NCBI RefSeq assembly: GCF_900119085.1
Contig: NZ_FPIQ01000008.1
Span: forward strand, 1-64,000
Length of the DNA stretch: 64,000 nucleotides
Source of the DNA: Nitrosovibrio sp. Nv17
Lineage (GTDB): Bacteria > Pseudomonadota > Gammaproteobacteria > Burkholderiales > Nitrosomonadaceae
Direction: 5' to 3'
Shown: positions 8,937 to 18,968 of the stretch, piece by piece
Layout: each line of letters starts with the position of its first letter
Position numbering within the stretch: the first letter of the stretch is position 1
The notes under the pieces: model-generated
Seen by the model: the letters and a program-made list of their open reading frames with translations, nothing else
What the model was told of the DNA's origin: nothing
The model's database searches: none
Program-made: the position numbers and the translations under genes

Positions 8937-10262
8937 TCAGTCGCTTTCCTCGCGCCCGATCCGGTACCCGGCGGACAGGGCATGCGCCTGCAGGCCTTCT
9001 CCGTGGGCGATGGCGGAGGCGATCGTGCCCAGCGTCGCCGCGCCTCGCGCCGATACGCCGATGAGGCTGGTACGCTTCTGGAAGTCATACACACCCAGCG
9101 GCGATGAGAAACGTGCCGTGCGCGACGTGGGCAGTACGTGGTTGGGGCCGGCACAGTAGTCCCCGAGCGCCTCGGAGGTGTAGCGGCCCAGGAAGATCGC
9201 CCCGGCGTGGTCGATCCTGTCGGCCCACCTGTCGGGCTCCTCGACCGACAGTTCCAGGTGCTCGGGAGCGACGTGGTTGGCGATGGCGCACGCTTCGTCC
9301 AGGTCGCGCACGTGGATCAGGGCGCCGCGATTCTCGAGGGAGGCGCGGATGATGGAGGCGCGCGGCATGGTCCCCAGCTGCCGTTCGAGGCTGGCCGCGA
9401 CCGCGTCGATGAATGCGGCGTCGGGGGAGAGCAGGATGGCCTGGGCCAGCTCGTCGTGCTCGGCCTGGGAAAACAGGTCCATGGCGATCCAGTCGGGATC
9501 GGTCAGGCCGTCGCAGATCACCAGGATCTCGGAGGGGCCGGCCACCATGTCGATGCCCACCGCACCGAACACGCGGCGCTTGGCCGCCGCCACATAGGCG
9601 TTGCCGGGACCGACGATCTTGTCCACGCGCGGCACGGTCTCGGTGCCATAGGCGAGCGCTCCGATCGCCTGGGCGCCGCCGATGGCGAACAGGCGATCCA
9701 CTTCGCAGATCGCCGCCGCCGCCAGCACCAGGTCGTTCATCTTCCCTCCCGGCGCCGGTGTCGCCACGATGAGTTCGCCGACCCCCGCCACCTTGGCGGG
9801 TATCGCGTTCATCAGCACGGATGAGGGATAGGATGCCTTGCCGCCCGGTACGTACAGGCCGACGCGGGCGAGCGGCGTGACCTTCTGTCCCAGCAGGGTG
9901 CCATCGGATTCCAGGTAGTGCCAGGAGTGTGCCCGCTGCTTCTCGTGGTAGCTGCGTATGCGCGTGGCGGCCTGTTCCAGGGCGTCACGCTGTGCCACGG
10001 GCAGGCTCTGCAGGCTCTGCTGCAGGCGGTTGCGCGGGACTTCGAGTTGCGCCACGGACCCGGCGTCCCGGCGGTCGAAGCGGCGCGTGCAGTCCAGCAG
10101 CGCGGCATCGCCGCGCCGTCGGACATCGGAAAGGATGTCTGCCACTGCCAGGTCTATCTCGGCGTCATGTCTCTCCTCCGGCGCCAGCAGTTCTTCGAGC
10201 GCCGTGTGAAAGCCGGGCTCGACCGATGACAGGCGGCGGATGCCGAGAGGAGGGGAGATCAT
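8937..10262 (-). CDS. hisD: histidinol dehydrogenase HisD
   Basis: HisD performs the last two oxidations, histidinol to histidinal to histidine, with NAD and zinc. The 441-residue length is normal. The nucleotide-binding region [21 protein letters not shown], the zinc/catalytic stretch [23 protein letters not shown] and [14 protein letters not shown] are all present. The start overlaps the hisG stop by four bases (ATGA), so the two are translationally coupled. Confidence 0.98.
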   Translation of the reverse strand: MISPPLGIRRLSSVEPGFHTALEELLAPEERHDAEIDLAVADILSDVRRRGDAALLDCTRRFDRRDAGSVAQLEVPRNRLQQSLQSLPVAQRDALEQAATRIRSYHEKQRAHSWHYLESDGTLLGQKVTPLARVGLYVPGGKASYPSSVLMNAIPAKVAGVGELIVATPAPGGKMNDLVLAAAAICEVDRLFAIGGAQAIGALAYGTETVPRVDKIVGPGNAYVAAAKRRVFGAVGIDMVAGPSEILVICDGLTDPDWIAMDLFSQAEHDELAQAILLSPDAAFIDAVAASLERQLGTMPRASIIRASLENRGALIHVRDLDEACAIANHVAPEHLELSVEEPDRWADRIDHAGAIFLGRYTSEALGDYCAGPNHVLPTSRTARFSSPLGVYDFQKRTSLIGVSARGAATLGTIASAIAHGEGLQAHALSAGYRIGREESD

Positions 10263-10954
10263 GCCTGCGCGGGAACCTGCCGTCGACGGGAGCCGGCGAT
10301 CGCCGCAGAGAATGCATCCAGCATGGGCTGGATGGTCTTGCGCTTCAGTTTGAGCGCCGCCTGGTTGACGATCAGCCGGGCCGATATCGGCAGGATCTCC
10401 TCCACCGCCCTGAGGTGATTCGCCTTCAGCGTATTGCCGCTGGAAACCAGATCGACGATCGCGTCCGCCAGTCCGACCAACGGTGCCAGCTCCATGGAGC
10501 CATACAGCTTGATGAGATCCACGTGCATGCCTTTTTCCGCGAAGTGCTCGCGTGCCGTTCGCAGGTACTTGGTCGCCACCCTGAGCCTGGCCCCCTGGCG
10601 CACAGCGGACTCGTAGTCGAAGTCGTTGCGCACCGCCACCATCAAGCGACAGCGGGCGATCTGGAGATCGAGCGGCTGGTAGAGGCCGGCGCCGCCGTGC
10701 TCCAGCAGCACGTCCTTGCCTGCGATACCGATGTCCGCTGCGCCATACTGCACGTAGGTCGGTACGTCCGAGGCCCGTACGATGATCAGCCGCACGTGGC
10801 TGCGATCGGTGCCAAGGATCAGCTTGCGCGAATGCTCCGGATCGTCCTGCGCGACCACGCCGGCCGCATGCAGCAGCGGCGCCGTGTCGTCGAATATGCG
10901 GCCCTTGGAAAGCGCGATGGTGAGAGGAGCGGGGGAATCATCCATAGAGTCCAT
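10259..10954 (-). CDS. hisG: ATP phosphoribosyltransferase catalytic subunit HisG (short form)
   Basis: HisG commits PRPP and ATP to histidine synthesis and is the first gene of this operon. The product is about 231 residues and has [13 protein letters not shown], the [23 protein letters not shown] substrate region and [14 protein letters not shown], the PRPP loop. It ends without the C-terminal ACT-like regulatory domain of the long form. Short HisG enzymes need the HisZ partner for activity and feedback, and hisZ is not in this window. Two in-frame ATGs nine bases apart (10954, 10945) are possible starts; the first has a GGGG just upstream. Confidence 0.94.
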   Translation of the reverse strand: MDSMDDSPAPLTIALSKGRIFDDTAPLLHAAGVVAQDDPEHSRKLILGTDRSHVRLIIVRASDVPTYVQYGAADIGIAGKDVLLEHGGAGLYQPLDLQIARCRLMVAVRNDFDYESAVRQGARLRVATKYLRTAREHFAEKGMHVDLIKLYGSMELAPLVGLADAIVDLVSSGNTLKANHLRAVEEILPISARLIVNQAALKLKRKTIQPMLDAFSAAIAGSRRRQVPAQA

Positions 10955-11131
10955 TCTACCCCAAACAGGCCATGCGGCGCGCGGATGGCGGCGATGGCGG
11001 CGCGATGCGCCGGCATGCACGCAGGCGACCGCCAGCGGGGCAGGTTGAATCATGTCTCCAGCAGGGCTGCTCGGATATTCGTGAGTTCTCGTCGTCAAGA
11101 AAATAGATTGCCCGGTGTCCCGTCCAGCAAA

Positions 11132-11160
11132 TTGGGTATCTGGATTTTCTCTGGTAGGAT
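11132..11160 (+). promoter_or_regulatory. candidate sigma-70 promoter of the PP-loop gene
   Basis: TTGGGT at 11132-11137 and TAGGAT at 11155-11160 are separated by exactly 17 bases, and a TGG extended -10 precedes the second hexamer. Both hexamers are imperfect. It points at the gene starting at 11241 and lies in the 286-base divergent region shared with hisG. Confidence 0.35.
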
Positions 11161-11240
11161 AAGCACCCGGTTCAGGAAGCTGCGGCTTACCCCTCCTGCC
11201 GAGGACAATCCATTCGCGAGTTTAAGGGTAGGAGATGACG

Positions 11241-12389
11241 ATGGAAAGCTATCGGATAGATCGTCCCGTATATGTCGAAATAGCGAGTGTCACGGTAGAC
11301 AGCTCCTCCTTGAGGGCGGTTTACCGTACCGATGCACCCATCTTTCTACCCAGTGGTGAGCTGTACATTGAATACCCTGGCGTAACGCAAGTCACCGATG
11401 ACGATATCGAGCAGATTCTGCTCGCCACGTTTTTGCCGATGGCCGCGCTTTCCGGACCGGTAACCATCTCCTTTCCTTTCGAAGCGAGGCGCAAGGATTA
11501 CTGGCGGCAATATCTTGCAAGATTCGACCAGCTTCACCAGAAGATGACGTGGAAGCAAGGCGGCATCCTTGAGCGGAATGAGATGGAAATTCCTTCCTAT
11601 CCTAACGAAAGCAGGATTGGAATACTTTTTGGCGGGGGAGTGGAGAGCATGTTCGGCGTATCCATGCTCGAGGCGCTGAGGCCCCGTTTGTTCGCGCTGG
11701 TCGGGCCATCCTTCATGAATAACGATCACGGCCGCAGCAGTGTCAAGAGGGCTTTGGAGGATCGGTTCGAAGCCCGATTCGGTTTGCCCATCCACAGAAT
11801 ATCGACCAACGCCCGCAGCCTGTTTCCGACCGGCGATGACTCGATCCTGAATAAATTCGTCACCGGCGCCTGGTTCTATTTCTTCTTGCGGCCACTGCTG
11901 CGCGATTTCGGCATCGATATGCTTTTCAAGGTTTCCGAATACGAGGAGGCCGCCAACTTCACCGATTTCGATTTATCCCTCAATCCTCGCTTCATCAGCA
12001 AGATTGCCGATGGCCCGTTGTTCCTGCCGCTGCTGAATGCTTATTCGAAGATGCAGATGTTCGAGGAGTTGTCGCGTACTCCTTACTTCGATTATATCTA
12101 TTCCTGCCTCAACAATACTTCGGGCCGCTGGTGCGGTGCCTGCAGCAAGTGCCGCCGACTGGCGGAATATGGCCGTCGTCTGGGAATCGATACCCGGCGG
12201 ATCGAGCTGGATCCTGCCCTCCCCTATCTAGACGAAAGCTCCCCGATCAGCAGGCATTATGCCGTCATGATGGATACGCTCAGTCCGGTGAGCATCGAGC
12301 AGGCCAAACGAGAGGAGGGCCTTGCCGGGCGGGTCTCGCCGCGATCCGGCCGCGGACCCCTGAGCATTATCAAGCGGTTCTTGAGCTGA
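11241..12389 (+). CDS. orphan PP-loop ATPase-like protein with QueC-type zinc motif
   Basis: I cannot name this 382-residue protein. After an N-terminal domain of about 120 residues, it has a P-loop-like GGGVES (residues 131-136) after a hydrophobic strand, resembling the SGGxDS loop of PP-loop ATP pyrophosphatases with Glu in place of Asp. Near the C-terminus four cysteines (289, 298, 301, 304; C-x8-C-x2-C-x2-C) match the spacing of the QueC zinc site. This layout recalls QueC and the MurL class of AMP-forming enzymes, so an adenylate-forming role is inferred only. AGGAG at 11230-11234 is placed for ATG 11241 rather than the ATG at 11235. It is a single-gene unit, less G+C-rich than its neighbours by eye, inserted between two operons, which suggests acquisition. 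Confidence 0.6.
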   Translation: MESYRIDRPVYVEIASVTVDSSSLRAVYRTDAPIFLPSGELYIEYPGVTQVTDDDIEQILLATFLPMAALSGPVTISFPFEARRKDYWRQYLARFDQLHQKMTWKQGGILERNEMEIPSYPNESRIGILFGGGVESMFGVSMLEALRPRLFALVGPSFMNNDHGRSSVKRALEDRFEARFGLPIHRISTNARSLFPTGDDSILNKFVTGAWFYFFLRPLLRDFGIDMLFKVSEYEEAANFTDFDLSLNPRFISKIADGPLFLPLLNAYSKMQMFEELSRTPYFDYIYSCLNNTSGRWCGACSKCRRLAEYGRRLGIDTRRIELDPALPYLDESSPISRHYAVMMDTLSPVSIEQAKREEGLAGRVSPRSGRGPLSIIKRFLS

Positions 12390-12519
12390 CAGGCGACCAG
12401 GAAACGAGAAGCGGCGATGGATCCCCGGGCGGAAAGGAGAGAGGGGTTAGAGACCGGTGCAGTACGCCGTGAGCCGCATGATCCCCGGACTCTCTGGACA
12501 GGGGGGCCGCGCCTCCATG
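12390..12519. other. short convergent spacer
   Basis: This spacer separates the PP-loop gene from the end of sucB, which converge. I see no open frame with gene-like features and no convincing terminator hairpin with a T tract. Confidence 0.4.
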
Positions 12520-13782
12520 TCAGGCTTCCAGGAGAGGGCTGCCCGGATACTCCAGTGCCTCCTTCATCGCCACCAGGGAAAGTACCGCTTCGCGTCCGTC
12601 TATGATCCGGTGGTCGTAGGACAGGGCGAGGTAGGTCATGGGGCGGATCACCACCTGTCCATTTTCGGCGACCGGACGCTCCCGGGTCGCATGGATGCCG
12701 AGTATGGCGCTTTGCGGCGGGTTGATGATGGGCGTCGAGAGCAGGGAGCCGAAGACGCCGCCGTTGGTGATGGAGAAGGTGCCGCCCGTCAGATCCTCCA
12801 GGGTCAGCTTGCCTTCCGTGGCCCGCCTGCCGAAATCGGCAACCTGCTTCTCGATCTGCGCCTGTGTCAGGGCATCGGCGTCGCGGATCACCGGCACCAC
12901 CAGGCCGCGCGGGCTGCTGACGGCGATGCCGATGTCGAAGTAGTCATGGTAGAGGATGTCGTCGCCTTCCACCGAGGCGTTGACGATGGGGAACTGCTTC
13001 AGTGCCGCAACCGCTGCCTTGACGAAAAAGGATGTAAGGCCCAGCTTGACGCCGTGCATCTTCTCGAATCTGTCGCGGTGGCGGGCGCGCAGATCCATGA
13101 TGGCCTGCATGTTGACCTCGTTGAAGGTGGTGAGAATGGCAGCGGTCGACTGTGACTGTACCAGGCGTTGAGCGATGCGCGCACGCAGTCGCGACATGGG
13201 GACGCGTCGATCGCTGCGATTTCCCCCAGCGACGGCGGGCCGGGCTGTCGGCGGGGTGGCGCCAGGAGCGTCGTCCGGCGTGGCAGCGGGCGCGGCGGGT
13301 TGCACGGACCTGTCCTTGATGTAGGCCGCCACGTCACCCTTGACGATGCGCCCGCCGCGCCCGCTGCCCTGGATCGCCCCCATGTCATCTTCCCCCAGGC
13401 CCGCCTCGGCTGCCAGATGGCGGGCGGCGGGCATCACCACCGGGGCGGGGGCCAGCGCATCCGGGGAGGAGCCGGAAGGCGGCGAATCCGGCGCGGGCGC
13501 GGCCCCCGCCTCCATCCCCGCTTCGGTTTGGGCCTTGGCCTCGATCTCGGTCTCGATGGTGGCGATCACCTCGCCGCCCGCCACCGTTGCGCCATCCTGC
13601 TTGAGGATTCGGGCGAGCGTGCCCGTGGCAGGTGCGGGCAGTTCCAGTATCACCTTGTCGGTTTCGACGTCGACCAGATTCTCGTTGCGGCCGACCCGTT
13701 CCCCCGTTTTCCTGTGCCATGTCAGCAGTGTGGCCTCCGTGACCGATTCGGACAGTACCGGAACCTTGACGTCGACTAGCAT
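12520..13782 (-). CDS. sucB: 2-oxoglutarate dehydrogenase E2, dihydrolipoyl succinyltransferase
   Basis: SucB transfers the succinyl group from E1-bound intermediate to CoA via a swinging lipoyl arm. From ATG 13782, which has an AGGAG seven bases upstream, the protein is 420 residues. Residues 1-75 form the lipoyl domain ([13 protein letters not shown], lipoyl Lys43). A long Ala/Pro/Ser linker leads to the E3-binding domain ([18 protein letters not shown]), a second Pro/Ala linker follows, then the catalytic domain ends with [13 protein letters not shown] (catalytic His and Asp). The start overlaps sucA by seven bases. Lipoamide dehydrogenase (E3) is not visible downstream, so it must be elsewhere. 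Confidence 0.97.
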   Translation of the reverse strand: MLVDVKVPVLSESVTEATLLTWHRKTGERVGRNENLVDVETDKVILELPAPATGTLARILKQDGATVAGGEVIATIETEIEAKAQTEAGMEAGAAPAPDSPPSGSSPDALAPAPVVMPAARHLAAEAGLGEDDMGAIQGSGRGGRIVKGDVAAYIKDRSVQPAAPAATPDDAPGATPPTARPAVAGGNRSDRRVPMSRLRARIAQRLVQSQSTAAILTTFNEVNMQAIMDLRARHRDRFEKMHGVKLGLTSFFVKAAVAALKQFPIVNASVEGDDILYHDYFDIGIAVSSPRGLVVPVIRDADALTQAQIEKQVADFGRRATEGKLTLEDLTGGTFSITNGGVFGSLLSTPIINPPQSAILGIHATRERPVAENGQVVIRPMTYLALSYDHRIIDGREAVLSLVAMKEALEYPGSPLLEA

Positions 13783-16595
13783 AGTCTCTCTCCTTGCAGG
13801 ATCGTTTCTCGAAACGCGGCGGCTACCAGTTCCTGCTGCTGGAAGGTGTGCTTGGCCAGGTATCCCGCCGCGGGGGATGCAGAGGAGGCGCGCAGCGCAT
13901 AGCTGAGGATTTGGCCGGGCCGCTTGTGCCGCAGCAGGTAGTGCTGGATGCGGTGCCATGCGCCCTGGTTGCCGGGCTCCTCCTGGCACCAGAGCATCTC
14001 TCCGGCATGCGGATAGCGGTCCACTTCGGACTGGAAGTCGTCGTGGGGAAAGGGATACAGTTGCTCGATGCGCACGATCGCCACGTCGTCGATGCCGTGT
14101 TCCTTGCGATATGCCAGCAGGTCGTAGTAGACCTTGCCGCAGCAGGCGATCATTCGGCGCACCCGTGCGGGATCCAGATCCTGGCGTTCCGGAATGACGG
14201 CGTGGAAACTCCCGTCCACGAATTCCTCCAGGCTCGACGTCGATTCCTTGTGGCGCAGTAGGCTCTTGGGGCTCATGATGATGAGCGGCCGGCGCAGCGG
14301 GCGCAGCATCTGGCGCCGCAGCAGATGGAACATCTGCGCGGACGTGGAAGGTACGCACACTTGAATGTTGTACTGTGCGCAAAGCTGCAGGTAGCGTTCC
14401 AGGCGCGCGGAGGAATGCTCCGGCCCCTGGCCCTCGTAGCCGTGGGGCAGCATCAGCACCAGCCCGCACAACCGCCCCCATTTGGCCTCGCCGGAGGCGA
14501 TGAACTGGTCGATGACCACCTGCGCACCGTTTGCGAAGTCGCCGAACTGGGCTTCCCACACGACCAGTTCGTCGGGTGCCGCGGTGGCGTAACCATATTC
14601 GAATCCGAGCACCGCCTCTTCCGACAGCACCGAGTCGATGATGACGAAATCCGGCTGGCCGGCGGCGACATGGCGCAGCGGTATGTAGACGCCTTCGTTC
14701 CATCGCTCCTTGTTCTGGTCATGCAGTACCGCGTGGCGGTGAAAGAACGTGCCGCGCCCCGAGTCCTGGCCGGAGATGCGGATGGGAAAGCCGTCCAGGA
14801 GGAGCGCCGCGTAAGCCAGAGTTTCGGCCATGCCCCAGTCCAGCGGCAGCTTTCCCTCGCCCATCAGACGTCGGTCGGCGATGACTTTTTCCACCCGCGG
14901 GTGCAGCTGGAACTGGGGCGGAATGTCTGTGAGCCGCAGTGCCAGGGAGCGCAACGCGTCCACTTCCAGTCCGGTTTTCACGGGTTCATGCCAGTGCCTG
15001 CTGCCCACATAGGGTGTCCAGTCCACCGCCTTGGGGGGCTTGTAGCCATACAGGATGGTGCGGTTGGGATTGCGCCCCGCATCCATGTCGTCGCGATAGG
15101 CCTGCACCATCCGATCGGCCTCGCCCGCCTCGATGACGCCTTCCGTTTCCAGCCTGTCGGCATAGCGCTTGCGTACGCCGGGGTGACGGTGGATGATCTT
15201 GTACATCAGCGGCTGGGTGACCATGGGTTCATCCTGCTCGTTGTGGCCCAGCGCGCGGAAGCAGACCAGGTCGACAACCACGTCCTTGTGGAATCTCATG
15301 CGGAAATCCAGGGCGATTTCGGTCACCATGATCACCGCCTCGGGGTCGTCGCCGTTGACGTGGAAGATGGGCGCCTCGATCATTTTCGACACGTCGGTGC
15401 AGTAGAGCGTGGAGCGGGCATCCCGCGGATCGGAGGTGGTGAAGCCGATCTGGTTGTTGATGATGATGTGCACGGTGCCGCCGGTGCCGTAGCCGCGCGT
15501 CTGGGAAAGATTGAGGGTTTCCATCACCACCCCCTGGGCGGAGTAGGCGGCGTCGCCGTGCAGCAGCACCGGCAGCACCAGGTCGCCTTCCCGGTCCTGG
15601 AGGCGATGCTGGCGTGCGCGCACCGAACCTTCCACCACGGGATTGACGATTTCCAGGTGCGAGGGATTGAACGCCAGCGTCAGGTGCATGATCCCCCCCT
15701 GCGTGGAGACGGCCGAGGAAAAGCCTTGATGGTACTTGACGTCGCCTTCGGTCAGTTCCTGCGGCTGCTTGCCTTCGAACTCCTGGAACAGATCGGCGGG
15801 CAGCTTGCCCAGCGTGTTGACCAGCACGTTGAGGCGCGCGCGGTGCGCCATGCCGATGACCATCTGCTGCACGCCCATTCGGCCGGCACGCTGCAGCAGA
15901 TTGTCCAGCAGCGGGATCAGGCTTTCTCCTCCCTGTCCGGAGAAGCGTTTCTGGCCGACGTAGCGGGCATGCAGGTATTTCTCCAGCCCTTCCGCCGCAT
16001 TCAGGCGTTCCAGGATGTGGCGTTTGTATTCAGCGGGGTAGTCGGGTTGCGCCCGCGTACCCTCGATGCGATCCTGGATCCAGCGCTTCTGCTCGGTGTC
16101 GGTGATGTACATGTACTCGACGCCGATGCTGCCGCAGTAGGTCTGCCGCAGGATGTCGAGTATTTCCCGGAGCGACGCGCGGGTGGGTCCGTTCAGCGAG
16201 CCGGTATCGAAGACGGTGTTCATGTCCGATTCGGTCAGCCCGTAGTGCCCCGGGTTGAGTTCCGCAATGTATGGCTTCTCCTGGCGTCTGAGCGGGTCGG
16301 TATCGGCGTGGCGCACGCCCAGGAAACGATAGGCATTGATGAGCTGCAGCACCGATACCTGCTTGCGATCCGAAGCGATGGACGGGATGAGCGGTCCGGA
16401 TGTGCCGCCGGCGATGGCCTGGCCGGAATGGTTATCCGGGCGGTTTTCCGCCGTCGCGGGATACAGTCCTTCAAAATAGTCCCGCCACTCCTGGGAGACC
16501 GATTCGGGGTCGTGGCGGTAGCTGCCGTAGAGGCCATCGATGAAGGATGCGTTTGCCCCGGACAGGAGGGATTCGTCGAGTGTCCGTTTGCTCAT
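13776..16595 (-). CDS. sucA: 2-oxoglutarate dehydrogenase E1 component
   Basis: SucA is the thiamine-diphosphate-dependent decarboxylase of the 2-oxoglutarate dehydrogenase complex. From ATG 16595 the protein is 939 residues, the normal length. Visible features are the N-terminal E2-binding segment ([21 protein letters not shown]), [13 protein letters not shown], the ThDP-binding [17 protein letters not shown] and [10 protein letters not shown], and the C-terminal [19 protein letters not shown]. The frame extends upstream of 16595, which I reject. It follows gltA by 41 bases, and its presence argues for a complete oxidative TCA cycle rather than the interrupted cycle of some obligate autotrophs. 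Confidence 0.98.
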   Translation of the reverse strand: MSKRTLDESLLSGANASFIDGLYGSYRHDPESVSQEWRDYFEGLYPATAENRPDNHSGQAIAGGTSGPLIPSIASDRKQVSVLQLINAYRFLGVRHADTDPLRRQEKPYIAELNPGHYGLTESDMNTVFDTGSLNGPTRASLREILDILRQTYCGSIGVEYMYITDTEQKRWIQDRIEGTRAQPDYPAEYKRHILERLNAAEGLEKYLHARYVGQKRFSGQGGESLIPLLDNLLQRAGRMGVQQMVIGMAHRARLNVLVNTLGKLPADLFQEFEGKQPQELTEGDVKYHQGFSSAVSTQGGIMHLTLAFNPSHLEIVNPVVEGSVRARQHRLQDREGDLVLPVLLHGDAAYSAQGVVMETLNLSQTRGYGTGGTVHIIINNQIGFTTSDPRDARSTLYCTDVSKMIEAPIFHVNGDDPEAVIMVTEIALDFRMRFHKDVVVDLVCFRALGHNEQDEPMVTQPLMYKIIHRHPGVRKRYADRLETEGVIEAGEADRMVQAYRDDMDAGRNPNRTILYGYKPPKAVDWTPYVGSRHWHEPVKTGLEVDALRSLALRLTDIPPQFQLHPRVEKVIADRRLMGEGKLPLDWGMAETLAYAALLLDGFPIRISGQDSGRGTFFHRHAVLHDQNKERWNEGVYIPLRHVAAGQPDFVIIDSVLSEEAVLGFEYGYATAAPDELVVWEAQFGDFANGAQVVIDQFIASGEAKWGRLCGLVLMLPHGYEGQGPEHSSARLERYLQLCAQYNIQVCVPSTSAQMFHLLRRQMLRPLRRPLIIMSPKSLLRHKESTSSLEEFVDGSFHAVIPERQDLDPARVRRMIACCGKVYYDLLAYRKEHGIDDVAIVRIEQLYPFPHDDFQSEVDRYPHAGEMLWCQEEPGNQGAWHRIQHYLLRHKRPGQILSYALRASSASPAAGYLAKHTFQQQELVAAAFRETILQGERLC

Positions 16596-16636
16596 GGCCT
16601 GGGCTCCATCGCTGGACGGGGTGCGGAAAGGCCGCG

Positions 16637-17938
16637 CTACCTGCGCAGCGCGAGCGGTACCACGTCCCGGGTGGCGGCGCCGGTATAGAGCTGGCGCGGG
16701 CGCCCAATGCGGTAGTCGGGATCGGAGATCATCTCGTTCCACTGGGCGATCCATCCCACCGTGCGCGCCATGGTGAAGATGGCGGTGAACATGGAGACGG
16801 GGATGCCGAGGGCGCGCTGCACGATGCCCGAGTAGAAATCGACGTTGGGATAGAGTTTCCGGGAGATGAAATAGTCGTCTTCCAGGGCGATCTTTTCCAG
16901 TTTCAGTGCCAACTTGAACAGGCGGTCGTCTTGCAGTCCCAGTTCGCTCAGCACCTCGTGGCAGGTTTCACGCATCAGCGTGGCGCGGGGATCGAAGTTC
17001 TTGTATACCCGGTGGCCGAAGCCGACCAGCCGGAAGGGATCGTTCTTGTCCTTGGCGCGATCGATGAACTCGCCGATGCGCGAATCGTCGCCGATTTCCT
17101 CGAGCATGGTGAGGCAGGCCTCGTTCGCCCCCCCGTGCGCAGGGCCCCAGAGGCAGGCGATGCCGGCGGAGATGCAGGCGAAGGGATTGGCGCCGCTGGA
17201 GCCGGCGAGCCGCACGGTGGAGGTCGAGGCATTCTGCTCGTGGTCCGCATGCAGGATCAGGATACGGTCCAGGGCGCGGGCCAGCACCGGATTGGGCTTG
17301 TAAGTCTCGGCAGGCGTCGCGAACATCATGTGCATGAAATTTTCCGCGTAGTTGAGATCGTTGCGCGGATAGACGAAGGGCTGCCCGATGCTGTACTTGT
17401 AGGTCATGGCGGTGATCGTCGGGAGCTTCGCAACCAGGCGGAACGCGGACAATTCGCGGTGGGTGGCATCGGAAATGTCCATCGCATCATGATAGAACGC
17501 CGACAGTGCACCCACCACGCCCACCATGATGGCCATGGGATGTGCGTCGCGGCGGAACCCGGTGTAGAAGCGCGCCAACTGCTCGTGCACCATCGTGTGC
17601 TCCTTGATGGTGCGGTCGAACGCCGCTTTCTGGCTGCGGGTCGGCAGTTCGCCGTTCAGCAGGAGGTAGCATGCCTCCATGAAGTCGCAGCGCTTGGCGA
17701 GTTGCTCGATGGGGTAGCCGCGGTACAGAAGGACGCCTTCGTCGCCGTCGATGAAAGTGATCGCGGAGCTGCTGCTGGCGGTGGAGAGAAAACCCGGATC
17801 GTAGGTGAACATGCCGCACTTGGCGTGCAGGGTGCGGATATCCACCACATCCGGTCCCAGGGTACCGGAAATGATGGGAAGTTCGACCGGCTGGGAGCCG
17901 TCGCCCAGAGCCAGCGTCGCCGTGCGTTTCTGTTCCAT
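16637..17938 (-). CDS. gltA: citrate synthase (type II, hexameric family)
   Basis: Citrate synthase condenses oxaloacetate and acetyl-CoA. The 433-residue product has the length of the NADH-regulated gram-negative enzymes. The catalytic residues lie in [26 protein letters not shown] and [13 protein letters not shown] (first His, second His and Asp respectively). The N-terminal domain [21 protein letters not shown] is typical. It lies between sdhE and sucA on the same strand, within an uninterrupted TCA operon. Confidence 0.98.
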   Translation of the reverse strand: MEQKRTATLALGDGSQPVELPIISGTLGPDVVDIRTLHAKCGMFTYDPGFLSTASSSSAITFIDGDEGVLLYRGYPIEQLAKRCDFMEACYLLLNGELPTRSQKAAFDRTIKEHTMVHEQLARFYTGFRRDAHPMAIMVGVVGALSAFYHDAMDISDATHRELSAFRLVAKLPTITAMTYKYSIGQPFVYPRNDLNYAENFMHMMFATPAETYKPNPVLARALDRILILHADHEQNASTSTVRLAGSSGANPFACISAGIACLWGPAHGGANEACLTMLEEIGDDSRIGEFIDRAKDKNDPFRLVGFGHRVYKNFDPRATLMRETCHEVLSELGLQDDRLFKLALKLEKIALEDDYFISRKLYPNVDFYSGIVQRALGIPVSMFTAIFTMARTVGWIAQWNEMISDPDYRIGRPRQLYTGAATRDVVPLALRR

Positions 17939-17972
17939 GTCGTCCTCCAGCCGTATTGTCTTCGCCGCGGGG

Positions 17973-18260
17973 TCAGGCTGCCCGCAGCAGCGTCAGCACC
18001 GGGCCCAGTTCCGGGTCCGTCGCCATGTCCGCGCGGATGATCGTTTCCCACAGATCGTGGTCGGGCAGGTCCAGCAGCGTCTCGAACCGCTGCAGGCTTG
18101 TCGCGTCCAGCCGGGGGTAGTGCCGCTCCATGAAGCGCTGCAGGACGATGTCCAGTTCCAGGAGGCCCCGGCGGCAGCGCCAGCGCGCGCGCTCCAGCTC
18201 CTTCACGTCGCAGCGCGGGGTTGCATCCGGCAGCGCAGGGCAGGGCCGACGCGGAGTCAT
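17973..18260 (-). CDS. sdhE: succinate dehydrogenase assembly factor SdhE
   Basis: SdhE helps FAD attach covalently to SdhA. The 95-residue protein has the hallmark [14 protein letters not shown] (the RRGxxELD signature), preceded by a short Pro/Arg-rich extension, and ends with [11 protein letters not shown]. The start at 18260 overlaps the sdhB stop by four bases (ATGA). A much longer frame covers sdhB in another register; I reject it. Its position directly after sdhB is common in proteobacteria. Confidence 0.92.
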   Translation of the reverse strand: MTPRRPCPALPDATPRCDVKELERARWRCRRGLLELDIVLQRFMERHYPRLDATSLQRFETLLDLPDHDLWETIIRADMATDPELGPVLTLLRAA

Positions 18261-18952
18261 ACCGTCCTCCTGACCATCATATCCTTGATTTTGCCGATTG
18301 CGCCGGTAGGATTCAATCCCTTGGGGCAGGCATCCACGCAATTCATGATGGAATGGCAGCGGAACAGGCGGTAAGGATCCTCCAGGTTGTCGAGGCGCTC
18401 GGCGGTCGCCTGGTCGCGGCTGTCGGCGAGGAAGCGGTATGCCTGCAGCAAGCCGGCCGGTCCCACGAACTTGTCCGGGTTCCACCAGAACGACGGGCAG
18501 GCGGTGGAGCAGCAGGCGCACAGAATGCATTCGTACAGGCCGTCCAGCGCCGCCCGGTCCGCGGGCGACTGCAGGCGCTCGGTCTCCGGCGGCGGATCGT
18601 TGTTGATGAGATAGGGCTTGATGGAATGGTATTGCCTGAAGAACTGCGTCATGTCGACGATCAGGTCGCGTATCACCGGCAGCCCCGGCAGCGGCCGCAG
18701 CTCCACCGGTTCCCGCAGCCCCACGAGCGGCGTGATGCACGCCAGCCCGTTGCGTCCGTTGATGTTCATGCCATCGGAGCCGCAGACGCCCTCCCGGCAG
18801 GAGCGGCGCAGGCTCAGGCTGTCGTCCACCGATTTGATGCGTATCAGCGCGTCCAGCAGCATCCTGTCCGCAGGCTCCGGGACGATGTCGTAGTCCTGCA
18901 TGTAAGGCCTGTCGTCCTTGTCGGGATCGAAGCGATAGATCGAGAATCTCAT
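18257..18952 (-). CDS. sdhB: succinate dehydrogenase iron-sulfur subunit
   Basis: SdhB carries electrons from FAD to quinone through three clusters. The cysteines of the 2Fe-2S domain (CREGVCGSDGMNING) and of the ferredoxin-like domain (CILCACCSTACPSFWW and CVDACPKGLNP) are all present. The open frame starts at 18958, but the ATG at 18952 gives MRFSIYRFDPD, the family start. It also sits eight bases after GGAG, so I use it (231 residues). The upstream neighbour is zwf, not sdhA, which is unusual. Confidence 0.97.
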   Translation of the reverse strand: MRFSIYRFDPDKDDRPYMQDYDIVPEPADRMLLDALIRIKSVDDSLSLRRSCREGVCGSDGMNINGRNGLACITPLVGLREPVELRPLPGLPVIRDLIVDMTQFFRQYHSIKPYLINNDPPPETERLQSPADRAALDGLYECILCACCSTACPSFWWNPDKFVGPAGLLQAYRFLADSRDQATAERLDNLEDPYRLFRCHSIMNCVDACPKGLNPTGAIGKIKDMMVRRTV

Positions 18953-18968
18953 GGCCATTGCTCCGTCG

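Noticed and set aside
14325-16688. A 787-residue plus-strand frame across sucA
   Set aside because: Antisense shadow of the 2-oxoglutarate dehydrogenase gene with no recognisable domain.
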